Assembly: GCA_012295275.1 (NCBI GenBank)
Contig: CM022665.1
Coordinates: 17,252,210 to 17,316,209 of the forward strand
Direction of reading: 5' to 3'
Origin: Chrysomallon squamiferum
Lineage: Eukaryota; Mollusca; Gastropoda; Neomphalida; Peltospiridae
Length of the DNA: 64,000 nucleotides
Below are positions 11,708-35,770 of the stretch, piece by piece. Numbering within the stretch: the stretch's first letter is position 1; each line of letters starts with the position of its first letter. A program made the position numbers and the translations under genes. The notes below the pieces were generated by a model. That model was not told where the DNA came from. It saw only the letters and a program-made list of their open reading frames with translations, and did not search any database.

Positions 11708-12539
11708 TACAATATATACAAACATACATTTATACTTACATACATGCAGATAAATATGCATACATACATGCATTTGCACACAAACATACACAATCAATGA
11801 TTAGATGTTTTGAAATAATAAATATAAATAAAAATTGTCTGTTGCCAATGAAAGTAATTATTTATACTTGATTTACATCTATTTCCACGGTGTGAAGAAA
11901 ACAATAAATTATTTTAGCAGATGGTACGAACGTCAAATATCTCAGATAATCTAAGACTTTCCGGAATTTTAGAATATTATTGCAAATTTATTCATTTCAA
12001 CCTATATCGTAATCTATTCGTTACATGTTGCGCTTAAACTTATTTTTTTCTTTATTTTAGTATATTTATTATTATTATTATTATTATTTCACATCACCTT
12101 GTGATTTACATACGTTTGTATTTATACATAGCATTAATAACGTTTTTTATTTAGTATTATAAAAGTTACAAAATATTATTATTACTTTTTATGTTTTTTT
12201 ACCATTTGAAATTCTAAAGGAACACTTTGCGCAAAATAACCATAATGTTGTTTTACATATATATTACTTTAACACACCACAGGTATAAAGTATCCCAAAA
12301 AACAAAAGATAAAGCAAAAAATTCATTTCCTTGAAGATATTCACAATTTTTTTCTCCCTATTATCACTATGACAACACAAGTAAAACATATTCAAAGCTT
12401 TGAATGTTTTAGATAATGCTGCCGTGCTGAGTTCACGATCTTGAAAACTTGGCATTCCACCATTGTAACTTTTCTGGAAACTGTAAAATCTCTGTTGTCA
12501 GCATTACTATATTTAAAGATAGTGAACACGCAAGAAAGA
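10721..12539. other. Intergenic, no gene seen
   Basis: AT-rich sequence with CATA/CA repeats. A segment at 11500-11560 contains GATCAAGCC, which fits the RNA polymerase III B-box consensus; it may be a fragment of a tRNA-derived SINE, but no convincing A box or cloverleaf can be drawn. Confidence 0.4.
11661..11705. repeat. (CA)n microsatellite within CATA-rich sequence
   Basis: About 22 CA units, flanked by degenerate ACAT repeats at 11630-11790. Confidence 0.97.
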
Positions 12540-12990
12540 GAAAAACTGTTTTACCAACACACAAGCCTTAACGTAGCTTTTAGCAAAGTATTTTGTCATA
12601 ATAAAAACTGTGAAGAAAAATATATGATTTAATGTATGATGAAGGTTAGTTGATGATAAAATAAAATCTACCGTTTTACTGACCGGTTTTGTTGTAATAA
12701 TAAATGTAAAGAAAGATAATTTTATAATGATTCAACAGAAGGTAACCTGATGATGAAATAAAAACAACGTTTTACTGATACACAAACTTAATGTAGGTTA
12801 TTTTAACAAAATATTTTGTCACAGTAATATATATAAAGAAAGATACTTTTATATGATTTGAAAGACGGTATATGGATAATGAAATAATAAGTATGTTTTA
12901 CTGACGGACAAACGTAGGTTGTTTTAACAATATATTTTGTCATAATAATAAATGTACAGAAAGACATATGATTTAACAGAATGTGGTGAT
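12540..12990. repeat. ~115-125 bp tandem repeat, about 4 units
   Basis: Each unit contains a form of GTTTTACTGAC, AACGTAGGTT, TTTTAACAA(A)TATTTTGTCA and AATGTA(A/C)AGAAAGA. Unit starts are near 12545, 12670, 12768 and 12895. It directly precedes the polypyrimidine array. Confidence 0.8.
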
Positions 12991-13074
12991 GATCGTCATG
13001 ATTATAAGGATGAATACCATGTTTATAACAGCAACAATAAAAAAAAAAACCAACAAGTCTAATTACTGCCACAT

Positions 13075-15115
13075 GTTTCTTTCTGCCTTGTCTTATTGTT
13101 CTTTCTTCTTACTCGACATTCTTTTTTTTTCCTTTTTCTTCTGTCTTCATATTCTTAATTCTTCTTTCTTCTTACTTTTCTCTCTTCTTTTTCTTCTGTC
13201 TTCATATTCTTAATTCTTCTTTCTTCTTACTCTTCTCTCTTCTTTTTCTTCTGTCTTCATATTCTTAATTCTTCTTTCTTCTTACTCTTCTCTCTTCTTT
13301 CTTCTGTCTTCATTTTCTTAATTCTTCTTTCTTCTTACTCTTTTTCTTCTTTTTTTCTTCTGTCATTTTTCATTCTTCTTTTTCTTAATTCTTCTTTCAT
13401 ATTCTTAATTCTTCTTTCTTCTTCTTCTTCTCTCTTCTTTCTTCTTGTCTTCATTTTCTTAATTCTTCTTTCTTCTTTTTCTTCTGTCTTCATTTTTCTT
13501 AATTCTTCTTTCTTCTTTCTTCTCTTCTTTCTTCTTTCTTTCATATTCTTAATTCTTCTTTCTTCTTTTCTTCTTTCTTTCTCTTCTTTCTTCTTCTGTC
13601 ATTCTTTTTCTTAATTCTTCTTTTTCTTCTTTCTTCTTCTTTTCTTTCTTCTTCTGTCTTCATTTTCTTAATTCTTCTTTTTTTTTCTTTTCTTCTGTCT
13701 TCTGTCTTCATTTTCTTAATTCTTCTTTTCTTCTTTCTTCTCTTCTTCTGTCTTCATATTCTTAATTCTTCTTTCTTCTCTTCTCTCTTCTTTCTTTTCT
13801 TCTTTCTTCTTTTCTTCTTTCTTAATTCTTCTTTCTTCTTTTCTTTCTTCTGTCTTCTTATTCTTAATTCTTCTTTTCTTCTTTCTTTTTCTTCTGTCTT
13901 CATATTCTTAATTCTTCTTTCTTCTTCTTCTCTTCTTCTTTCTTCTTCTGTCTTCATTTTCTTAATTCTTCTTTCTTCTTCTTTTTCTTCTCTTCTTCAT
14001 TTTCTTAATTCTTCTTTCTTCTTTTCTTCTTCTTCTTTTCTTTCTTTTCTTTCTTTTTTTCTTAATTCTTCTTTCTTCTTCTCTTCTTTCTTCTTTTCTT
14101 CTGTCTTCTTCTTCTCTTCTTTCTTCTTCTGTCTTCTTATTCTTAATTCTTCTTTCTTCTTTTCTCTTTTTCTTTCTTCTTTCTTCTTCTTCTTTCTTTT
14201 TTCTTCTTCATATTCTTCTTCTCTTCTTCTTCTCTCTTCTTCTTAATTCTTCTTTCTTCTTTTTCTTCTTCTGTCTCTTCTTTTTCTTCTGTCTTCATAT
14301 TCTTAATTCTTCTTTTTCTTCTTTCTTCTTCTTCTTCTTCTTCTTCTGTCTTCATATTCTTAATTCTTCTTTCTTCTTAATTCTTCTTTCTTCTTTCTCT
14401 TCTTCTTCTGTCTTCATATTCTTAATTCTTCTTTCTTCTTCTCTTCTCTCTTCTGTCTTCATATTCTTAATTCTTCTTTCTTCTTCTCTTCTTTCTTCTG
14501 TCTTCATATTCTTAATTCTTCTTTCTTCTTACTCTTCTCTCTTCTGTCTTCATATTCTTAATTCTTCTTCTTTCTTCTTCTCTTCTCTCTTCTGTCTTCA
14601 TATTCTTAATTCTTCTTTTTCTTCTTACTCTTCTTTCTTCTTCTGTCATATTCTTCTTCTTTCTTCTTTCTTCTTTGTCTTCATTTTCTTTCTTCTTTTT
14701 CTTTTTCTTCTCTTCATATTCTTAATTCTTCTTTCTTCTTCTTTCTTCTTACTTTCTTCTCTTCTTCTTTTTCTTCTGTCTCTTCATTTTCTTAATCCTT
14801 CTTTCTTTCTTCTTTCTCTTTCTCTTCTTTTTTCTTCTGTCTTCATTCTTCTTTCTTAATTCTTCTTTCTTCTTTATTCTTAATTCTTCTTTCTTCTTAC
14901 TCTTCTCTCTTCTTTTTCTTCTGTCTTCATTTTCTTAATTCTTCTTTCTTCTTACTCTTCTCTCTTCTTTTTTTTGTTTCTTCTTTTCTTCTGCCTTCTC
15001 TTCTAATTCTTCTTCTTCTTTTCTTCTCTCTTCTTTCTTCTTCTTCATATTCTTAATTCTTCTTTTTTCTTCTGTCTTCATTTTCTTAATTCTTCTTTCT
15101 TCTTTTTCTTTCTTG
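13075..15115 (+). repeat. 2 kb polypyrimidine minisatellite upstream of ORC3
   Basis: Nearly pure C/T sequence (G/A on the other strand) built from TTCTTAATTCTTCTTTCTTC, ACTCTTCTCTCTTC and TTTTTCTTCTGTCTTCATA modules of about 50-65 bases. Order and length vary, with the best-kept units at 13130-13330 and 14400-14620. Mirror-symmetric polypurine/polypyrimidine DNA of this kind can form triplex (H-DNA). All lysine/glutamate-rich minus-strand ORFs here are by-products. Confidence 0.95.
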
Positions 15116-15412
15116 TTCGTCTTCTTCTTCTTTTTTTTTTCTTTTTTTTCTTGTTCTTCTCTCTGGTATCTTCTTATTATTCGTTCTTTAATTTCATTTT
15201 ATTTTTTATTTTATTTATTTATTATTCTTTATCTTTTTTATTTTTTATTTTTCTGTCTTCTTTCTTCTTTTTCTTCAATCTTCTTTCTTCTTATTCTTTC
15301 TTTTTTCCTTTTTGTTCTTCTGTCTGCTGTCTTCTTATTTTTCCTTCTTCATTATCCTTATTCTTCTCTCTTTTTATTTAAAAATCTTCAATCTATTTAT
15401 TGTTTTCTTCAT
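15113..15412 (+). repeat. Degenerate right flank of the polypyrimidine array
   Basis: T-rich sequence with scattered TTCTTC and TTTATTTT blocks, grading from the array into unique DNA. No gene signal is visible; the phenylalanine/leucine-rich ORFs across it are compositional. Confidence 0.6.
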
Positions 15413-15596
15413 ATTCCTTATTTTTCTTATACTTCTGTCGTCTCTCTTCTTATTCGTCAGTCTGCCTTATTCTTACTCTTCATTTTTTATTTATTTATTT
15501 AGTTATTATTATATTTTGTTTTGTGCAAATCGGATTGCTGTTTCACATCACAGAGAAAACATTGCGAAACATTTCGAATAACATAGCGATTTTTAC
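15413..15596 (+). repeat. Upstream copy of a ~180-bp repeat also found in ORC3 intron 5
   Basis: TTATTCTTACTCTTCATTTTT, then a TTTATTTATT block, TGTGCAAAT and AAAACATTGC(G/A)AAACATT occur in the same order at 18660-18840, at roughly three-quarters identity by eye. Confidence 0.8.
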
Positions 15597-15949
15597 CGAA
15601 CAGTATCAAACTGAATTAAGTATTTATTACTATTTTATTCTAAATGTGTTCAAAATTCTTACCAAAATAGTATATTTTGCTAAAATTGTATACATGCATA
15701 TTCGCATTCATATATGTTATGAGAAAACAAAAATAAAATAAAATAAAATTAATTAATTAAATTAAAAATAAAATAATTAAAAATAAAAATAAACAAATAA
15801 TCTTTGTTTGCGAATACACTGTAATTTCATAACTATTTGAAAAAATACATTGATTAAACTTGATTCTGCCATTTTTATGACATTTTATATTGTTTATTAA
15901 TAGTTATATTAAAAATAAACTAGTCAAATGTAACCATCTCACAGCTATT

Positions 15950-15957
15950 TATAAATA
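15950..15957 (+). promoter_or_regulatory. TATA-like box of ORC3
   Basis: TATAAATA lies about 150 bases before the ORC3 ATG. It is followed by a less AT-biased stretch (about 15960-16098, with several CpGs) that fits a short 5' UTR. In such AT-rich DNA a TATA match is weak evidence alone; position and the change in composition after it are the support. Confidence 0.35.
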
Positions 15958-16098
15958 GAGCAGCCTCGTTTTCACAGTTTGTGATAGAGGTCGTCTCAGC
16001 TTCAAAGAACTCGCGTGTAAAAGAAAACACAAAAATAAGAGATTGCGGGAAATAGGAAGTGTTAGGAACAATTTCGATTTAATTCAAATTAATTATCA

Positions 16099-29596
<13,498 letters not shown>

Positions 29597-29922
29597 ATTT
29601 CATTACTCATTAACTAACCATAACTTGAAACTCATTATCCATGTGTGCTTTAAGCTGGACTGATAATATGGCACTTTTTCAATTCTCTCATTTTGAAAAC
29701 AAAGATAGTTCATTTAGAAAAAACATGCTACCAGCCAAGTGATCCCATCTTGATGTAAGATGATATTAAGGATCTGTCAACCCAGAAAATCCTTGAATGA
29801 CCTCATTTCTTGGAATGTATATTAAGGAGCCAAGTCTTTGTCATAATCAAGTTTTTAAACAAAAATGGCTTCCAAATCAGTTTTGGTTACACCTCTATGA
29901 TGTGCATCAAGATACAAGCTGA

Positions 29923-29928
29923 AATAAA
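29923..29928 (+). terminator. Candidate poly(A) signal for ORC3
   Basis: AATAAA lies 327 bases after the ORC3 stop codon (29594-29596), within otherwise repeat-poor sequence. Later AATAAA copies occur at 31077-31082 and 33633-33638, so several 3' ends are possible. Confidence 0.35.
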
Positions 29929-30520
29929 TATATATTAAATAACATAATAAAAATGTCTTATTATTATTACTGTTCTTGTTATTTTTCTTACTAGTTATTA
30001 ATATTACATTTTTAAAAGTTCACAAATTAACAAAATTATGTATGAAGAGTTGAGAAATGTTGCAATTAATGAATTTTTAACCACACATTTTTATTAACAA
30101 TTTTTGAACAATGAACATTTATTTCATTTATTTAAAAATCAAAATTTACTTTCACCACTTTATTCTTTTACATACATTACCAGCATGGATATTGTGTGGG
30201 CACCTTTTCATAGATAGTAAAATATATATTGTATTAGATTACATCACATTAATATGATTAGTTAGTAGCACCATGTTCAAACAACATTTTTGTTTATTTT
30301 TGTTTGGCAAACACTTTTTAAACATCAAACATAATGTTATTTCAAAATCACAATTTAACACTGTAATGTTGTTACTGTTATTTATATATTTATCCAAGAA
30401 ATAATAATTTCCCAGGGTCATATACCCAATGTCAAACATTAATTATTTTCTTTGTTTTTGATAGATATTGTTAAAGTGTCTTTACAAGCCAGTTATGATT
30501 GAATTATCTTTTTATTTCAG

Positions 30521-30698
30521 ATTACGAGATGTAATTTATTGTAATATTGACAGTCCTTTGTATGATACCAATACTACAGACTCATTACTTGTAGAAGATC
30601 TACAAAACTTCCCAGACAGCATCAAGGGAAGTCAGGCAACTCTGGCTTGGTTTACAGTCTTTAAACAAACAGAAGAAAAGAGAAGACAAGCTCTATAA
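30521..30698 (+). CDS. Candidate alternative last exon of ORC3, or last exon of an unknown gene
   Basis: The exon follows a good acceptor (tttatttcag) and stays open for 58 codons to TAA at 30696-30698. It begins with one base that completes a codon, exactly the phase left by ORC3 exon 19 (ends 29060 with CA). The reading (LRDVIYCNIDSP at the start, EEKRRQAL at the end) has normal amino-acid variety, unlike the low-complexity ORFs nearby. If joined to exon 19 it would replace the C-terminal winged-helix tail of ORC3. I do not recognise the peptide. A one-in-three phase match can be chance, so this could also be an unrelated terminal exon or a chance ORF. Confidence 0.35.
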
Positions 30699-33660
30699 AG
30701 TAAAATATCTCCCATGATTATGATGTTGACATTCAAAACAACAGGAAAATGATCAGTGAAAAGAAGAAAAAAACTTAATTTCCAGAAATCTAAGTAACAA
30801 ATAAACTATTGACATACATTCAGTTAAATGAAAAATGTGTGTTACATTTAACTAAACTAACACAAAGTGAATTAAATGTAGTAATAAAATTTGACTTAAT
30901 GTGAACTGAATACAAACTAAACATTATTAGTGTGGACTAGTCTTAAAAGACTGACTTTTTATAAAAACAGTTAACAGTAACTGAATGACTGAGAACTGAA
31001 GTATGTATTATGTCATTTGTTTTATTGTTGAATTATTATTTCTTTTTTTTTTTTTTTTTTTTTTTTTATTCATTTCAATAAAGAAAAGTCTAATAGAATT
31101 TATATTTGATGTTTATCATAATTATGTACAAGTAATATAATATATTATATTAATATTTTTCTAATATTGTTCTGATATGATATTTTACTTTACTGAATCA
31201 GTAAACATTGGTTGACAAAATTGTTCTGAAAATCTTGATCATTTTTAGGATTTACATTTTCATTATGACTTGTAATCAGATTTAATTTTAACATGTGTAT
31301 TGCTAAGTTATTCCATTTTAGAAATATTGTTTTGCTTGAAGCTTCTTATATCACTTTATATTCGTTATTATAGTTGCTGTTAAATATTTTGTAATTTCAC
31401 TACTTTAAATATATTTGAAAATTTACTATCTTAATTTTTTAAAACTTAATTTCATTTATGCACATGTATGTTTTCAAGCTGAATTTGTTGTTTTGCTGCT
31501 TTTTTTAAAATTATTATTATTGTGTTGTTTTACATTTTCTTACTATATTAACAATGTATACAGTGTTGATATCATTTCTTGGGGGAAAAGAAAGAGAAAA
31601 ACAAATGTAGATCAACATGAACAAAAATGATTCAGTTTTCTTTTGGACCCTTTTGTGCTGTGTAATATTCATCTACAAGTATGTGTTATTTTTTCATTGC
31701 TAACATCTTTGAAATCTGTGATTAAATTTCAGTACATTTGTATGAAATAAGTCTAATATTTCATTTATATGTATGCAGAGCATAACATTTATTTTCGACG
31801 TGTTTTTGAAATTTAGAGATGAATCAGTTATTAACCATTAAAAGATTAATATAAATATATATTTTTGTTTTTAAAGATTAGAAAGCAGATTTTTTAATTT
31901 GTTACCTTGTTACAAGGACTTGTTAAATATTGTGTGTTTTACTGCATTTGTTAATGTAACAGTATCTGTTAAACTATGCTGTTTTCTTATTACCTTAGCT
32001 GTGCTTTGTATGCAGGATACTGTTTATATTTTCTTCTTGCTGGTTGAATATACTGTTATTGGTTTGCTAAATAATGCCAGTCAGATAGAAACATATATTC
32101 TATATATCAAATGATTTCTGACCTTTGTGTCAATAATCACATAGCTGTAAGATACATGGCTTAAAGAATGTGTGAAATATTGGCTATAAATTTATTTGTT
32201 AAAATACACCAATCATGGAAAATTACTTGTATTTGTAAAGATTAATCACATAATGATGCTTTTATATATTATATTTTAATGTTAATATTTTGCTAGATTA
32301 GAAAATGTTTTTTTTTTTCAAAACAGATTTGAATTTATTATTTGATTAAAGATGCTTCTATTATGATTGATTTTTTTTTTTACATTTTCTAAACTCATTT
32401 TCTATGTATGCTAACATGTTTTAATCAATGTTATATCTGTTGAAGGAAAACAAAAATTATTTGCAAATATTTTTAGTATTTTACCTTTTTGCTATGCAAA
32501 ATTTATATAATCATGTCTTTTTGGATTATACCTTTTTGTATAATTATTTCTATGTTTGTGATTTCCATTTGGCTTTTTATATGAATTGTTTCTCTTTACA
32601 TTTAGGCAGAGCTTAAAAGTGTTTTCAGCTGCATTTTGTGCAAGGTTAATTTAATGTGGTAACTGTTTTGAAATTGTTTAGATATGAATTGAAGACAGTG
32701 CAGACTTCATCAAGTAGGTCTACAGTTAAATTAATTAATATAATTTTGATTTTAAATGACTGGAAGCAGTTTTTGTGTTTGTTACATTTTTGTTGAGTGT
32801 AAGAAAAAAACAAAAACATTAAAAAACATTAAAAAAATAAACAAATGAATAAATAAATAAATAAAAAGGAGCAGAAATACAAAATGTTACTACTTTTGCT
32901 TCCTGTTTGTTTTTGGTGTAATGTCTATCATAGTTTTCATTAGAAGAAATGTTTCGAGGTGAAATCTCTAGTTTTAAAAATGTGTAAATATGTTTTAATG
33001 TTATATTTGTAGCTATTTTCGATTTTGTTTATGCTACCTTTTATTATGGTTTTCATAAATATCTAAATGATTGCACATCACTGAATGTTTTGTTTGGTGT
33101 CAATGTAACATGTTATTTTCATAGCTTATTTAATGAGTAAAATGCCAATTTCAAACAACTTTTTGAAGCCATGAAAGATTTTACTGAATTATTTTTGTGC
33201 TTGTTATTTTTTATATATATATATAAAATTATTTTCATGATAAATTTACTTTTTTGTGTTGACTTTACACCCAAAGATGCCTTTTGTTATGTATTTATTA
33301 ATTCTTTGCTAGAAACTGTAACAATATGTTTGTAACATCATTTTTAGTAAAAAACCTACGTACTCATGTTGCTCTCAAAAGATGTGTGTTTGAATTTTTT
33401 ATTTTATTTTTTTTTCATTTTGATGCTTATTTACTTAAATAAGTGCCAAATAAAATAACTGACTTTAGGTTTGAATAATGAGGATTTATTTTATATAATA
33501 ATGCCGATACAGAAGAAAAAAAAATGAAATGCTGATCTCATTTTTTTTTGTGTCATTACATTTTCTAATGTTCTTCAAAATGATTAAGACATTTTATACA
33601 TCAGATGTTTAGATGTACGTGCTTGCTTCTTTAATAAAATTTTGCTTTTATATTATCGGT
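30699..33660 (+). other. Long 3'-UTR-like, microsatellite-poor segment
   Basis: About 3 kb of T-rich sequence with no supported coding region, unusually few tandem repeats for this window, and one long T run (31043-31069). AATAAA occurs at 31077-31082 and 33633-33638; the second is followed by a TTTGTCTTCATTTGTC stretch typical of a downstream T/GT-rich element. The whole could be the 3' UTR of the exon ending at 30698, but no transcript evidence is available. Confidence 0.3.
33633..33638 (+). terminator. Candidate distal poly(A) signal
   Basis: AATAAA followed within 25 bases by GGTCTTCATTTGTCTTC, a T/G-rich downstream element. It sits at the right edge of the repeat-poor segment, which makes it the best distal 3' end for transcription from the ORC3 side. 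Confidence 0.35.
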
Positions 33661-33989
33661 CTTCATTTGTCTTCATTTGTCATTAAATTTGTGATATAAT
33701 TAACATAATAGTTAGTAAATTATTAGTAAAATGTTCATTAAGTACATTTTAATTAGATGTTAAAAGTAATTTTTAGTTGATGCTGTAAAATCAAAGTGAA
33801 CCCCTAAAACCTACCGCATGTTCATTTGTATTATATTGCTTTGGACCTTTAAATGTTGAAATATGTACTAACAGTTTTACAACAGCAGCATCTACTGCTA
33901 CTATTATTACTAATAATTAAAACACTCCTTATTTATATACACACTGAAACAGAATGGAGAAAAAATAATTTTAAAATGTACTTACACTT

Positions 33990-34570
33990 CAGTGGAACCT
34001 GGGTTACGAATGCCTCTAAGTACAAGTAAATCAGATTATGAACAATGATCTTGGGCAGTTTTTGTCTTGGTTTACGAATAAAATGTCCTGTGTTATTAAC
34101 TACAGTGATGCGCCATGACAAGCTTTCTTTTGACGTCGGTTTTGACATCAACATCTAGTTAAGATAAGAAAAGATGCCTTCATCAAAACCGAGGTAAAAG
34201 TAAGGATTATAGGCATGCCCTATAGCAAATATATATCATCAATTTCTATTTTTTCGTTTTACTGAAGGATGCTTTTGACATCAGTCTTCTGTACGCAGTT
34301 GCAGCTCAATACCTTTTGCATTGAGATTGTGCACTGACATGTTTTAAAGTTTTTAAAGTTTTGCTTATTTTATGTGTAGGTTTTATTATGGTGCCCAAGA
34401 AAACAAAAACTGAAAGTGATAATGCTGGTGGAAAGTATAAATGTATCACAGAAATAACTGAAAAACGTGAGAGCAGCATTCATGCGTCTGACATTGCTTC
34501 AGTTTACATACAGTTCAGTTTATGAACCAAGTTCTGGAATGAATTAAGTTCGTAACCGGAGATTCCACAG
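33990..34570. mobile_element. Tigger/pogo-like DNA transposon relic
   Basis: The left end reads CAGTGGAACCTGGGTTACGA and the right end is its approximate inverted copy (CGTAACCGGAGATTCCACAG), a pattern typical of Tigger (pogo/Tc1-mariner group) terminal repeats. The interior holds a second TTTACGAATAAAATGTCC-type subterminal motif and, near the right end, a short ORF resembling the start of a Tigger transposase. At ~580 bp it is an internally deleted, non-autonomous copy. The target site is probably TA, although the left flank is unclear. Confidence 0.7.
34388..34525 (+). pseudogene. Truncated start of a Tigger-type transposase
   Basis: ATG opens 45 codons: MVPKKTKTESD, then a region ending ASDIASVY, before a stop. 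Tigger/CENP-B-like transposases begin with a MxPKKRK-type basic patch and an N-terminal helix-turn-helix with (A)xDIAxxxG. Here the recognition helix and the whole DDE domain are missing, so the protein cannot be functional. Confidence 0.5.
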
Positions 34571-35429
34571 TATTCTATTTGAACTGACTTATGTTATCCA
34601 GACTTGCAATCTTATTCACATAAAAACATAAAACAGTACTTAATCTGATTATTGCCAATATGCTATTGTTAAATACAATCAACTCTAAATTTTAATTTAA
34701 GAAAATAATCATAGTACAAACCAAAACTCTCATAAGTTTAATTTAAAAATTATAAAAATAGAAGAAGAAAAAACATTCACACTTGCAAGCCTAGATTTCA
34801 TGACAAATTTACTCATATTGATTTGAAAGTCAAACTATAGTTTAAATATTTCAAGGGAAATTACAGCAGTAGGACAGTGGTGTGCCCAAGGATATTTCAT
34901 CAGTTCTCTCTGAATTCTTGTTTAACAGGCTTAATTATGATATAAGAAAATAAACATAATAATAACAATAATAATAAAAATTCAGTTTATATACTACACT
35001 CAAGCATCTTTATAATGCCAACATTAATGTTCAAGAATATATTTATGGGATAATTTCTACTGAATAGGCTTGTAGCTTCATTTTAAATTAGTCAAGATAT
35101 TTAATTAATATAGAATAATAGATAAATAATGGTGGAAGTAGGCCAACTGCATCTTGGAAAAGTTATAATTTCGAATATTTTATTAGATTTGCAAATAGAA
35201 CAAAAATAATTTGGTTGTTTTAATAATTAGTTTTACCTAACTTATTTCAGACTTAAGTACAGATGGATAAAGTCAGATTTTATTACATATAAAATATGAT
35301 TTAATTGTAAAAATAGTATAGTAAAGTTACTGACATTAGCAGAAATCTTAATTTAAAATTTAATAATTGCATTTGTAAATCATAGAATGTCAGAAGAAGA
35401 ACAATTATAGACTCTGCATGATATTTTAT

Positions 35430-35625
35430 TGTTTCACTTCCCATTGTATTTGTTCAGGGCTGAAAATAAATATTTGCTTAAGTAATCTGATCAGAACAGT
35501 ATTATTAATATTTCATTCCTTTTCACCAGAATGAATCATTAATTTATAAAGAACTTTAAACATAATGATTAAATATTTATTAAAATATAAAAGAAATACT
35601 TAAAATCTCTGTTCTTGTTTACTTA
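35430..35625. repeat. Dispersed repeat shared with 42405-42560 and part of 47940-48010
   Basis: GAAAATAAAT-GCTTA/GCTGA, TGATCAGA, ATTCCTTTT and AGAACTTTAAACATAAT occur in this order here and at 42405-42560; a shorter match starts at 47953. The three places flank the larger duplicated segments, which suggests one repeat family or one ancestral duplicated block. Confidence 0.6.
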
Positions 35626-35639
35626 AAGACTAGACTGAG

Positions 35640-35770
35640 CAACTGAAATTCTGACATATCTAAACAATGGACTGTATTTTAGATATTGCGATTTATCTAA
35701 ACATTTGACTGTGTATTTTATATATTCAGATTTATCTAAACACTAGGCTTTGCATTTTAGATATTGTTAT
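35640..35770 (-). repeat. Inverted copy of the 45.6 kb minisatellite, about 3 units
   Basis: Units such as TTTATCTAAACACTAGGCTT with TGTATTTTATATATTCAGA are the reverse complement of the 45590-45990 unit. Three units are readable. Confidence 0.65.

Noticed and set aside
13335-14355. Lys/Glu-rich minus-strand ORFs (such as 13335-13544, 13754-13957, 14143-14355)
   Set aside because: They are translations of the polypyrimidine array; composition alone keeps the frames open.
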